This document shows positions 1-8,573 of a DNA stretch of 64,000 nt, piece after piece. The translations under genes and the position numbers were made by a program. Origin of the DNA: Paradevosia sp036499825 (GTDB lineage Bacteria; Pseudomonadota; Alphaproteobacteria; Rhizobiales; Devosiaceae); NCBI GenBank assembly GCA_036499825.1, contig DASYCZ010000049.1, forward strand, positions 186,001 to 250,000, given 5' to 3'. The notes beneath the pieces are model-generated. The model ran no database searches. It saw only the letters and a list, made by a program, of their open reading frames with translations, and had not been told where the DNA came from. Every line of letters begins with the position of its first letter. Positions within the stretch are counted from its first letter, which is position 1.

Positions 1-1
1 G

Positions 2-1444
2 GTCCAGGCCACCAATGGCGGCACCACCAACGGCGATGCTTTCGCGCTCGATCGCGCCGTCGCCGCCGGCGCTTACGAATACTTGCTGTTCAAGGGCGGC
101 GTCGAAGCCGGCACCGCCGACAACTGGTATTTGCGCTCCAACCTGATCGCACTCCCCACGCCGCCGTCGGCGGTCGAGCCTCCGGAGCCGCCCGCTCCGC
201 CCCCACCGCCGCCCGCACCTCCCTCAGTCGAGCCACCGCCGACCCCACCACCCGCCAGTCCTCCCGTCGATCCGGGCACACCCGACCCGGAGACCCAGGC
301 GCCTGTCGTTCCGGCCGACCCTCCTGTCGCGCCGCCGGTCGAAGCCAATCCCGTCGACTCGACCCCGACCTTCCCGTCTGGCACGAGCCAGCCGACACCC
401 GTTATCGATCCGTCAACGTTCAATGCGCTGGCCATCGTCCCGCCGACGCCCGACGCGGTGGCGCCCGGCGCCAGCCTGCTCGCCGCCGGTGGGGCGATTC
501 CGCTCTATAGGCTGGAAGCGGCGACCTACGCCGTCATCCCCGTGGCCGCCTACCAGTTGGGCCTTCAGACCCTTTCCACCCTCGATGAGCGTCGCGGCGG
601 CCAGGAAATGATCGGCGATCCCAACCAGGCAGCCTGGGCCCGCGTGTTCGGCCAGCATACCGTAGAGAGCTGGGGCGGCACCGTGGCGCCCACCATCGAT
701 GGCGGCCTCGCCGGCGTCCAGGCCGGCATCGACCTGCTCGATTTCGCCGATGGCTACGGGCACACCACTGCCGGCCTCTTCGTCGGCACCGCCCATATGG
801 AGGGCGACATCCGCGGCTTCGCGCTGGGCTGGGCCGATTATGATGTCGGCAGGCTGAGCCTCAACACCACCAGCCTTGGCGCTTACGCCACCTATGTGGC
901 CCCTTCGGGCGCCTATCTCGATGGCGTGCTGATGGGCACCTGGCTTGGCGGCTCCGCCACGTCCAGCCGCGATATCAGCGTTCCCGTCGATGGCTTCGGC
1001 GTGACGGCTTCCCTCGAAGGCGGCTATCCGTTCCAGCTCGAAGGTGGCTGGCGGCTCGAACCCCAGGCACAGATCATCTGGCAGGGCCTGTCGCTCGACG
1101 ACCAGACCGATCCCTTCGCCGCCATTTCCTTCGAAGGCGGCAGCGGCTTCACCGGCCGCTTGGGTGTCCGCCTCGACAACAGGTTCGACATCCCCAACGG
1201 CACTTTCGCGCCGGCGCTGTTCGCCAATCTCTGGCATGATTTCGGCCGCGACAGCATCACCCACCTCGACGCCGATACCCTGACGACTCCCAACCACGGC
1301 ACGTCACTCGAGTTGGGCGGGGGTTTCTCCTCCGACTTCGACAATAATGTCAGCCTGTTCGGCAATGTCAGCCACACCTTCGGCCTCAGTGACACCGACC
1401 GATCCTCCACCAAGGCCCAGCTTGGACTGCAGGTCTCGTTCTAG
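2..1444 (+). CDS. Autotransporter, C-terminal part (partial at window start)
   Basis: The reading frame is open to the first base, so this is the 3' part of a longer gene; the visible part is about 480 residues. It begins with the G-A-Y-E-Y-L-L-F-K-G type motif found at the end of pertactin-like passengers, followed by a very proline-rich linker (roughly 190-420 nt) and then a domain of about 280 residues with alternating aromatic/hydrophobic residues ending in ...LQVSF, the usual C-terminal Phe of an outer-membrane beta barrel. Known family role: the barrel inserts into the outer membrane and exports or anchors the passenger at the cell surface. The passenger, and therefore the biological activity, lies outside the window. 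An internal TTG at 83 is not the true start. Confidence 0.85.
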   Translation, partial: VQATNGGTTNGDAFALDRAVAAGAYEYLLFKGGVEAGTADNWYLRSNLIALPTPPSAVEPPEPPAPPPPPPAPPSVEPPPTPPPASPPVDPGTPDPETQAPVVPADPPVAPPVEANPVDSTPTFPSGTSQPTPVIDPSTFNALAIVPPTPDAVAPGASLLAAGGAIPLYRLEAATYAVIPVAAYQLGLQTLSTLDERRGGQEMIGDPNQAAWARVFGQHTVESWGGTVAPTIDGGLAGVQAGIDLLDFADGYGHTTAGLFVGTAHMEGDIRGFALGWADYDVGRLSLNTTSLGAYATYVAPSGAYLDGVLMGTWLGGSATSSRDISVPVDGFGVTASLEGGYPFQLEGGWRLEPQAQIIWQGLSLDDQTDPFAAISFEGGSGFTGRLGVRLDNRFDIPNGTFAPALFANLWHDFGRDSITHLDADTLTTPNHGTSLELGGGFSSDFDNNVSLFGNVSHTFGLSDTDRSSTKAQLGLQVSF

Positions 1445-1546
1445 AGCGTTTTCAGGAAAGTGGATGCCACTTTTCCGGTTCGAAGAAGCGCCAAAACAAA
1501 GACTTAGAGCGCTCGTTTTGATGCAGTCAAAACGTGAAGCGCTCTG
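1445..1546. repeat. RIME-like intergenic palindromic repeat
   Basis: Immediately after the autotransporter stop is a mosaic of inverted repeats: AGAGCGTTTTCAGGAAAGTGG near the start, then AGAGCGCT (1506-1513) pairing with AGCGCTCT (1538-1545) and GTTTTGA (1515-1521) pairing with TCAAAAC (1527-1533). The overall layout, including ACAAAGACTTAGAGCGC, resembles the RIME-type intergenic mosaic elements of rhizobia and Brucella. It may also serve as a 3' hairpin for the gene before it. Confidence 0.6.
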
Positions 1547-1605
1547 AGGAGAGGCATCGAGTGCCGGGCGAACCCTGCCCGGCACTACCCCGGACAATAT
1601 CCCCG

Positions 1606-2850
1606 TCAGGTGGTGGCCTGGCTCATGCGCCGCTCAAGCAGCCGCCGTTCGGCATCGAGCCGCACCAGCGGCAGGGCCCGGGCATAGGCCGCCTGCGCTT
1701 CTGCCGCCCGGCCGAGCCGGTGCAGCAGATCGGCGCGAGCCGCATGGAGCGGCCAATAGGCATCGAGGGCTCCGGTGGCGGCGAGCGCATCAACGAGTTG
1801 CAGCGCCCGCGCCGGTCCCTCGACCATCGACAGCGCAGCCGCGGCGTTGAGCTCGACAACCGGAGAAGGCTGCAGCCGCAGCAGCACCTGGTAGAGCCCG
1901 GCGATCTGCGGCCAGTCGGTTTCGGCAAAGCTCGGGGCATCGGCATGAAGAGCCGCGATCGCGCCCTGCACCCCATAGGGGCCGATGTGGCGCGGTTGCG
2001 ACAGCGCCCGCTCGACCAGCGCTTTGCCCTCGGCGATCGCGGCTTGATCCCAGCCGGAGCGATCCTGCTCTTCGAGCAGCAGCAATTCGCCGGCGCCATC
2101 GCTGCGGCCATCGAGGCGCGCGGCATGCAGCAGCATCAGCGCCAGCAGCCCGGCAATTTCCGTCTCCCCCGGCAGCAACTGGTCAAGCAGCCGGGCGAGA
2201 CGGATGGCTTCGGCACATAGCTCCGGCCGTGTTGTCACATCGCCCGCGCTCGGCGCGTAGCCTTCGGTAAAGACCAGATAGGCCACCGCAAGCACTCCCG
2301 CCAGGCGCTCGGCGAGGAGTTCACGCCCTGGCACCACATAGGGAATACCGGCCTCGCGGATCTTGGCCTTGGCGCGCACGAGACGCTGCGCCATGGTTTC
2401 CTCGGCGACGAGGAAAATGCGGGCAATCGCCGCTGTCGGCAGGCCACAAACGACCCGCAGTGTCAGTGCCACCCGCGCTTCGAGCGCCAGCGCCGGATGG
2501 CAGCAGGTGAAGATCAGCCGCAGCCGGTCATCCTCGATGTCCTCGAGCCCGGCGTCGGAATCATGGGTGACCACGGTCTCGGCGCCGAGCGCCTTGAGCT
2601 TGCCGCGCAGCGTGATCCTGCGGCGCAACCGGTCGATGGCCTTGTGCCGGCCCGTATTGACCAGCCAGGCCCGTGGATTTGACGGCACGCCGGTTGTCGG
2701 CCAGTGCGCCAGCGCTGCCTCGAAGGCGTCCTGCGCGCCTTCCTCGGCCAATTCGAAATCGCCCACGAGGCGGATGAGAGTGGCCAGCACCCTCCCCGCC
2801 TCGCGGCGATAGACCGCCTCGATCGCCGTGTGGCCGATCGGTGTGCCCAT
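1606..2850 (-). CDS. ECF sigma factor, ECF42-like with C-terminal TPR-like extension
   Basis: 414 residues, about twice the size of a plain ECF sigma factor. The N-terminal 180 residues carry region 2 (LVGDFELAEEGAQDAFEAAL) and region 4 (helix-turn-helix around VCGLPTAAIARIFLVAEETMAQRLVRAKAKI). The rest is an alpha-helical extension with repeats typical of the DUF6596/ECF42 group, where it is reported to be needed for activity. No anti-sigma gene is present. The start is 2 nt downstream of the DGPF/YCII gene, the usual ECF42 partner, so the two are one operon. Expected role: directing RNA polymerase to a small regulon in answer to an unknown signal. Confidence 0.88.
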   Translation of the reverse strand: MGTPIGHTAIEAVYRREAGRVLATLIRLVGDFELAEEGAQDAFEAALAHWPTTGVPSNPRAWLVNTGRHKAIDRLRRRITLRGKLKALGAETVVTHDSDAGLEDIEDDRLRLIFTCCHPALALEARVALTLRVVCGLPTAAIARIFLVAEETMAQRLVRAKAKIREAGIPYVVPGRELLAERLAGVLAVAYLVFTEGYAPSAGDVTTRPELCAEAIRLARLLDQLLPGETEIAGLLALMLLHAARLDGRSDGAGELLLLEEQDRSGWDQAAIAEGKALVERALSQPRHIGPYGVQGAIAALHADAPSFAETDWPQIAGLYQVLLRLQPSPVVELNAAAALSMVEGPARALQLVDALAATGALDAYWPLHAARADLLHRLGRAAEAQAAYARALPLVRLDAERRLLERRMSQATT

Positions 2851-2852
2851 TC

Positions 2853-3209
2853 TCAGTACATGCGTGCCATGGTGTCGATCGGCCGCACCTCGACCGCGCC
2901 CGCGGTGAACGGGATGCTCTCGGCAATCGCGGTCGCCTCATCGAGATCCTTGGCCTCGACGAGGTAGTAGCCGGCCAATTGCTCGCGCGTCTCGGCGAAC
3001 GGCCCGTCGGTCATCAGCGACTTGCCGTTGCCGCGGCGAATGGTCGTCGCCGTGTTCGATGGCTTCAGTTTGTCGCCCCCCTTGAGATGGCCGCTCTTGA
3101 CGATATCCTGGGTGAACCGCGAATAGGCCTCGCCCATCGCCTTGCCCTCTTCCGGCGTCATCCCCCCCATTGCGGCTTCGTCGCTGTAGATCATCAGCAG
3201 GTACTGCAT
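2853..3209 (-). CDS. YCII/DGPF-domain protein (ECF42 partner)
   Basis: 118 residues starting MQYLLMIYSDE and containing the diagnostic SLMTDGPFAETREQLAGYYLVEA segment in which the family's DGPF motif sits. These are small ferredoxin-like-fold proteins, often dimeric; genes for them accompany ECF42 sigma factors and are frequent targets or partners of them. Good ribosome-binding site (GGAGATGAACG) before the ATG at 3209. First gene of a two-gene operon with the sigma factor. The biochemical function of the family is not established. Confidence 0.85.
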   Translation of the reverse strand: MQYLLMIYSDEAAMGGMTPEEGKAMGEAYSRFTQDIVKSGHLKGGDKLKPSNTATTIRRGNGKSLMTDGPFAETREQLAGYYLVEAKDLDEATAIAESIPFTAGAVEVRPIDTMARMY

Positions 3210-3369
3210 CGTTCATCTCCATTGCTGGCAGTTGTTGCCGGCAATCGGTCGAATGGTATCGGACGGAATCGACAACCGCCGCCAAAATTATTCTTGGCTA
3301 TCGTCTGACGGAGCCGCATTTGTCGCCCGGCGGATAGAAATCGGGAACAACAGGGTCGAGGGTCAGAAC

Positions 3370-3915
3370 ATGGAGCAACCGATACATATTGCCCCCTACT
3401 CACCAGCCTGGGTCGGCGAGTTCCGGCATGCAGCCGAGAGGTTGAGGGCGCGCCTGGAGAACACAGCTATCCGTATCGACCATATTGGATCGACCGCGAT
3501 TGTGGGCGTGCCCGCCAAACCTGTCATCGACATTCAGGTGTCCGTGGTGTCCTTCCAATCGATGGACAGCCTTCAAATCCAGATGGAAAAAGCCGGATTT
3601 GTCTGGCGACGCGACAATCCAGAGTTGACCAAAAGATACTTCCGCGAACAATCCGGCTCTCCGAGAACCCACGTCCATGTTCGACAGCATGGCTCCTGGC
3701 ACGAACAATGGGCGCTGCTGTTCCGCGACTACATGCGCATGCATCCTGAAGAACACTCTCCGTACGCGGAGCTAAAACATCGCCTCGCGGCGCATTTTGG
3801 ATCCGATCGACAGGGCTACACCGACGCAAAAGACGATCATTTCTGGTCCGTGATCAGGCGAGCCGATCGTTGGGCCGCGAGGATCGGCTGGCAACCAGAT
3901 CAAAGCGACGCCTGA
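3370..3915 (+). CDS. GrpB family protein (UPF0157)
   Basis: 181 residues from ATG 3370, preceded by a GAGGGTC ribosome-binding site; an upstream in-frame extension to 3232 lacks family similarity. It carries the GrpB hallmark IDHIGSTAIVGVPAKPVIDIQV near residues 34-55 and the later THVHVR...RDYMR...HPE.SPYAELKH segment. GrpB proteins belong to the nucleotidyltransferase-like superfamily by fold, with no firmly known substrate. It is divergent from the sigma-factor operon and appears monocistronic. The A+T content is slightly higher than its neighbours. Confidence 0.88.
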   Translation: MEQPIHIAPYSPAWVGEFRHAAERLRARLENTAIRIDHIGSTAIVGVPAKPVIDIQVSVVSFQSMDSLQIQMEKAGFVWRRDNPELTKRYFREQSGSPRTHVHVRQHGSWHEQWALLFRDYMRMHPEEHSPYAELKHRLAAHFGSDRQGYTDAKDDHFWSVIRRADRWAARIGWQPDQSDA

Positions 3916-4099
3916 CCCAGAAGCGACATCCGTGCAAGTGGCTGCCATCCCCTATTCAAATCAACCTCTCTTGCAGCCTTTGTCATAATTCTGGACTACA
4001 TCCAGTTTTTCGAGGTTCACCGAGTCTGTTGGCGGCATGCCGTCAAACTAAAAGCGGAGCGGTCAGGTGCGGCACGTCAGGCGAAATCTGAGCAACGGG

Positions 4100-4582
4100 A
4101 TGAAGACAGGCCTGCTGGCCGCCGCCCTCATGTCGCTCATGGCCCTTGCCATCGGCGCCCCGGCGGGGAACGCCAAATGGACCGAAGATCCAGCCAGCCG
4201 TTGCAGGTTCGTCGCACCGAAGTCGCTCACCGCTGGCCCCACTTTCTGGGTGGGCGACTGCCCCAATGGCAAGGCGTCGGGACTGGGCATGCTGCGCCGG
4301 CGGGATGGTGATCATGTCGGGCCCGCCTTTTACGGCAAGATGCAGGAAGGCGTGCCTCAGCTCGGTGTGATCGACGACGACGAAGGCTATCGGGTCGGGG
4401 CTTTTCACGATGGCGATATCGGCACCGACAGGGAACTTGAACCGCAAGTGCGGCTCGACGCCTTCCGGGTCGCCACGGATGCCGCACGCCAGGTCAGCGC
4501 CACATATCGCGCGGAGAACAATCCGGCCTCGGGCAAGTTCTACGAAGACGTCGCCACGATGCTGGACCAGCAGATCGAATGA
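4100..4582 (+). CDS. Hypothetical secreted protein
   Basis: 160 residues from ATG 4100 (a GTG at 4067 would add 11 residues). The N-terminus MKTGLLAAALMSLMALAIGAPAGNA is a clear Sec signal peptide. The mature part has two cysteines (CRFVAP, GDCPNGKASG) and a glycine-rich stretch reminiscent of MORN-like sequence, but I do not recognise a family. The stop overlaps the start of the next gene by 4 nt (ATGA), so the two are probably translationally coupled. Confidence 0.65.
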   Translation: MKTGLLAAALMSLMALAIGAPAGNAKWTEDPASRCRFVAPKSLTAGPTFWVGDCPNGKASGLGMLRRRDGDHVGPAFYGKMQEGVPQLGVIDDDEGYRVGAFHDGDIGTDRELEPQVRLDAFRVATDAARQVSATYRAENNPASGKFYEDVATMLDQQIE

Positions 4583-4851
4583 CCTGGCCGTTCGATCAGG
4601 CCCGTAACGTTGCCTGCCTCAGCTCCCGTGCGGTGATTGCCGGCGCGCCGCCCCTGGTGGTGACGCACTATGAAGACGACCATTCCTGGGCTTTCCTTGC
4701 GGGTGAGGAGGCAAGCGAGCCAGTCGTCGTCGCCATGTCGCGCGTCATCGATCTCTACCCGGAGCTTCTGCAGCTCGCCGACCTGCCGCCTGGATGGACC
4801 GCGACCCGCGATGCGGCCGACCGCCCCTGGCATCGGCGACGGAGCGCCTGA
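4579..4851 (+). CDS. Small conserved hypothetical (HSWAFLAGEE motif)
   Basis: 90 residues, cytoplasmic. The sequence contains ACLSSRAV, VVTHYEDDHSWAFLAGEE, DLYPELLQLADLPPGW and a C-terminal W-R/H-R-R end. This pattern recalls small proteins of the DUF2185/Imm33 type, some of which are polymorphic-toxin immunity proteins, but the match is from memory and weak; no toxin is adjacent. It overlaps the secreted protein upstream by ATGA and so shares its transcript. Confidence 0.6.
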   Translation: MTWPFDQARNVACLSSRAVIAGAPPLVVTHYEDDHSWAFLAGEEASEPVVVAMSRVIDLYPELLQLADLPPGWTATRDAADRPWHRRRSA

Positions 4852-5031
4852 AGCGAGGGCTCCGCGGGGCCAACGCATGCTTGTGGCGCATTGCCGCCTC
4901 TCCCCCGCTCATTTCCCATCCCCCTTCCCTTCCTCCCCCGCTTCGGCTAGACAGCGGCCTTAATCTACAGAATCCGTATCCTAACGCGCCGCAGCGCCCA
5001 GTTGCCGTGCGCGCCAATTCGCGAGTACGCC

Positions 5032-8000
5032 ATGCCAAAACGCACCGACATCAAATCCATCATGATCATCGGCGCGGGGCCTATCATTATCGGGCAGGCT
5101 TGCGAATTCGACTATTCCGGCACCCAGGCCTGCAAGGCGCTGAAAGACGAGGGGTACCGGATCATCCTGGTGAACTCCAATCCGGCCACCATCATGACCG
5201 ATCCGGACCTGGCGGACGCCACCTATATGGAGCCGATCACGCCCGAGGTCGTCGCCAAGATCATCGAGAAGGAGCGTCCCGACGCGCTCTTGCCGACCAT
5301 GGGCGGCCAGACGGCGCTGAACTGCGCCCTGTCGCTCAAGAAGATGGGTGTGCTTGAAAAGTTCAACGTCGAGATGATCGGCGCCACCGCCGAGGCCATC
5401 GACAAGGCCGAGGATCGCGAGCTGTTCCGCGACGCCATGAAGAAGATCGGCCTCGCCACCCCGCGCTCCATGCTCGCGCATAACATGATCGAAGCGCTGC
5501 AGGCGCTTGAAGTCATTGGTCTGCCTGCCATCATTCGCCCCAGCTTCACGCTCGGCGGCACCGGCGGCGGCATTGCCTATAACAAGGAAGAGTTCCTCGA
5601 CATCGTCGAAAGCGGCGTCGATGCCTCGCCCACCGACGAAGTGCTGATCGAAGAGTCGGTGCTGGGCTGGAAGGAATACGAGATGGAGGTTGTCCGCGAC
5701 AAGAAGGACAACTGCATCATCATCTGCTCCATCGAGAACGTCGATCCGATGGGCGTCCACACCGGCGATTCCATCACCGTCGCGCCGGCGCTGACGCTGA
5801 CCGACAAGGAATACCAGATCATGCGCGACGCCTCGGTGGCCGTGCTGCGCGAGATCGGTGTCGAGACCGGCGGCTCCAACGTGCAGTTTGCCATCAATCC
5901 TGCCGACGGCCGCATGATCGTCATCGAGATGAACCCGCGCGTGTCGCGGTCCTCGGCGCTGGCCTCCAAGGCCACCGGCTTCCCCATCGCCAAGGTCGCG
6001 GCGCGACTGGCGGTGGGCTACACGCTCGACGAACTCGACAACGACATCACCGGCGGCGCCACCCCGGCAAGCTTCGAGCCCACCATCGACTATGTGGTGA
6101 CGAAGATCCCGCGCTTCGCCTTCGAGAAATTCCCCGGCGCCGACAACCGCCTCACCACCTCGATGAAGTCGGTGGGCGAAGCCATGGCCATCGGCCGCAC
6201 CTTCCAGGAAAGCCTGCAGAAAGCCCTGCGCTCTCTCGAGACCGGCCTCACCGGCCTCAACGAGATCGGCATTCCAGGCTATGGCGAAGGCGACGATCGC
6301 AATGCCATCAAGGCCGCCATCGGCACCCCGACGCCCGAGCGCCTGCTGCGCGTCGCCGAGGCCATGCGCCTCGGGCTCGACCACGACCAGATTTACGAGG
6401 CGTGCCACATCGACCCGTGGTTCCTGGAGCAGATCCAGGGCATCGTCGACATGGAGAAGAAGGTCCGCGACCTCGGCCTGCCCACCACGGCAGAACCGCT
6501 GCGCATGCTGAAATCCATGGGCTTTTCGGATGCACGGCTGGCCGAACTCGTCGGCAAGGACCTCAAGGAGGTCCGCGCCCTGCGCCGCTCGCTCGACGTC
6601 AAGCCGGCCTATAAGCGCATCGACACCTGCGCCGCCGAATTCGCTTCGCCCACGGCCTATATGTACTCGACCTACGAGACCCCGTTCGCCGGCGCCCTCG
6701 CCGACGAAGCGCGGCCATCCGATCGCAAGAAGGTGGTCATCCTCGGCGGCGGTCCCAACCGTATCGGCCAGGGCATCGAGTTCGATTATTGCTGCTGTCA
6801 CGCAGCCTTCGCCCTGTCGGACGCTGGCTACGAAACCATCATGATCAACTGCAATCCGGAAACGGTCTCCACCGACTATGACACCTCCGACCGGCTCTAT
6901 TTCGAACCGCTGACCGAAGAAGACGTCATCGAAATCCTCGAGCGCGAAAAGTCCAACGGCACGCTGCACGGCGTCATCGTGCAGTTCGGCGGCCAGACCC
7001 CGCTCAACCTCGCCGAGGCCGTGCAGAAGGCCGGCGTCCCCATTCTGGGCACCCAGCCCGACTCGATCGATCTGGCCGAGGATCGCGACCTGTTCTCCAA
7101 GCTGCTGAGCCGGCTGGAGTTGACTCAACCCAAGAACGGCATCGCCTATTCCCTTGAACAGGCTCGTCTTGTCGCCGAACGCCTGGGCTATCCGCTGGTC
7201 ATTCGCCCGTCCTATGTGCTGGGCGGCCGCGCCATGGCCATCGCCCACAATGCTGACGATTTCGAGCGCTATGTGCAGTCCACGCTGACCAGCCTGGTGC
7301 CGCCCGACATCCGGCACAAATACCCCAACGACAAGACCGGGCAGATCAACTCGGTGCTTTCCGACAATCCGTTGCTCTTCGACGCCTATCTCTCGGGCGC
7401 CATCGAGATCGACGTCGATTGCCTCGCCGATGGCAAGGATGTCTTCGTCTGCGGCATCATGGAGCACATCGAGGAAGCCGGCATCCATTCCGGCGATAGC
7501 GCCTGTTCGCTACCCTCCCAGCACCTGTCGCCCGAAATCCTCGCCGAGCTGAAGCGCCAGACCGCCGAACTCGCGCTGTCGCTCAAGGTGGGCGGCCTGA
7601 TGAACGTGCAATACGCGCTCAAGGACGGCACCATCTACATCCTGGAAGTCAACCCACGCGCCTCGCGTACCGTGCCCTTCGTCGCCAAGGTCATCGGCGA
7701 GCCTATCGCCAAGATCGCCAGCCGCATCATGGCGGGTGAAAGCCTTGAAAGCTTCCATCTCACTGAAAAGGTGCTCAACCACGTCGCCATCAAGGAAGCC
7801 GTGTTCCCCTTCAACCGCTTCCCCGGCGTCGATACCGTGCTGGGGCCTGAGATGAAGTCGACCGGCGAAGTCATCGGCCTCGACACCAACTATGCCATCG
7901 CCTTCGCCAAGAGCCAGCTCGGCGCCGGCTCCAAGGTGCCCAAGGAAGGCACGGTGTTCGTCTCGGTTCGCGACAGCGACAAGCTTGCCATCCTCGATGC

Positions 8001-8343
8001 CATGCGCCACCTCGAAAAGGCCGGCTTCAAGGTCGTCGCCACTGGCGGCACGCAGCGCTTCCTGGTCGAGAACGGCGTCGCCGCCGAAAAGATCAACAAG
8101 GTGCTGGAAGGCCGCCCGCACATCGTCGACGCCATGAAGAATGGCGGGGTGCAACTGGTCATCAACACTACTGATGGCGCCAAGGCAGTCTCGGACAGCC
8201 GCGATATCCGCCAGACCGCCCTCTACCGCAAGATTCCCTATTACACCACGATTCCAGGGGCTATCGCCGCCGTGGAAGGCATCATCGCCTATCGCGAAGG
8301 CAATTTGCAGGTCCGTCCGCTGCAGAGCTATTTCGCCGCTTAA
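5032..8343 (+). CDS. carB: Carbamoyl-phosphate synthase large subunit
   Basis: 1103 residues from ATG 5032 (MPKRTDIKSIMIIGAGPIIIGQ is the canonical start; a GTG/ATG upstream is not needed). It makes carbamoyl phosphate from bicarbonate, ATP and ammonia released by CarA, feeding arginine and pyrimidine synthesis. Two homologous ATP-grasp halves are visible: N-terminal with FTLGGTGGGIAYN and EMNPRVSRSSALASKATG, and C-terminal with ILGGGPNRIGQGIEFDYCC, YVLGGRAMAI and EVNPRASRTVPFVAK. An oligomerisation linker and a C-terminal MGS-like allosteric domain (KVVATGGTQRFL) complete it. carA is not in the window, so the two subunits are encoded apart. Confidence 0.98.
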   Translation: MPKRTDIKSIMIIGAGPIIIGQACEFDYSGTQACKALKDEGYRIILVNSNPATIMTDPDLADATYMEPITPEVVAKIIEKERPDALLPTMGGQTALNCALSLKKMGVLEKFNVEMIGATAEAIDKAEDRELFRDAMKKIGLATPRSMLAHNMIEALQALEVIGLPAIIRPSFTLGGTGGGIAYNKEEFLDIVESGVDASPTDEVLIEESVLGWKEYEMEVVRDKKDNCIIICSIENVDPMGVHTGDSITVAPALTLTDKEYQIMRDASVAVLREIGVETGGSNVQFAINPADGRMIVIEMNPRVSRSSALASKATGFPIAKVAARLAVGYTLDELDNDITGGATPASFEPTIDYVVTKIPRFAFEKFPGADNRLTTSMKSVGEAMAIGRTFQESLQKALRSLETGLTGLNEIGIPGYGEGDDRNAIKAAIGTPTPERLLRVAEAMRLGLDHDQIYEACHIDPWFLEQIQGIVDMEKKVRDLGLPTTAEPLRMLKSMGFSDARLAELVGKDLKEVRALRRSLDVKPAYKRIDTCAAEFASPTAYMYSTYETPFAGALADEARPSDRKKVVILGGGPNRIGQGIEFDYCCCHAAFALSDAGYETIMINCNPETVSTDYDTSDRLYFEPLTEEDVIEILEREKSNGTLHGVIVQFGGQTPLNLAEAVQKAGVPILGTQPDSIDLAEDRDLFSKLLSRLELTQPKNGIAYSLEQARLVAERLGYPLVIRPSYVLGGRAMAIAHNADDFERYVQSTLTSLVPPDIRHKYPNDKTGQINSVLSDNPLLFDAYLSGAIEIDVDCLADGKDVFVCGIMEHIEEAGIHSGDSACSLPSQHLSPEILAELKRQTAELALSLKVGGLMNVQYALKDGTIYILEVNPRASRTVPFVAKVIGEPIAKIASRIMAGESLESFHLTEKVLNHVAIKEAVFPFNRFPGVDTVLGPEMKSTGEVIGLDTNYAIAFAKSQLGAGSKVPKEGTVFVSVRDSDKLAILDAMRHLEKAGFKVVATGGTQRFLVENGVAAEKINKVLEGRPHIVDAMKNGGVQLVINTTDGAKAVSDSRDIRQTALYRKIPYYTTIPGAIAAVEGIIAYREGNLQVRPLQSYFAA

Positions 8344-8350
8344 GGCCAAA

Positions 8351-8366
8351 TGGCACGGCCAATGCT
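8351..8366 (+). promoter_or_regulatory. Candidate sigma-54 (-24/-12) promoter
   Basis: TGGCACG-GCCA-ATGCT lies 8 nt after the carB stop. The GG (8352-8353) and GC (8364-8365) pairs have the strict 12-nt offset, and the -24 box is perfect; the -12 box has one deviation (ATGC for TTGC). It points at the GMC-type oxidoreductase gene, leaving an untranslated leader of nearly 200 nt. Confidence 0.45.
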
Positions 8367-8545
8367 GATCGCGCGGATAACCGGAGCCTCCCGGATCCGC
8401 GCGTCAGCGTCCTGCTCGGCAGATTAGCGCCGCTCGACTGCTCTTGCGGATAGATCGAGCCGTGGCCTCTACTCCAAACGCCTGATACCCGAGCGGCCCT
8501 AGCCCTCTTTCAGTCAACTCGACGTGGATCACGGCCGCGTGAGAG

Positions 8546-8568
8546 TCTCCCAGGCCTCGCCTGGGAGA
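8546..8568 (+). promoter_or_regulatory. Hairpin sequestering the Shine-Dalgarno of the GMC gene
   Basis: TCTCCCAGGC (8546-8555) and GCCTGGGAGA (8559-8568) form a perfect 10-bp stem with a 3-nt loop. The right arm contains most of the ribosome-binding site GGGAGAGG (8563-8570) of the gene starting at 8574, so translation should require opening of the hairpin. Confidence 0.55.
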
Positions 8569-8573
8569 GGCGC

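Noticed and set aside
4981..7488. Long minus-strand frame of 835 codons opposite carB
   Set aside because: Codon-position mirror of a GC-rich gene; composition (His/Asp/Gly-rich) is that of an antisense shadow, and carB is certain.
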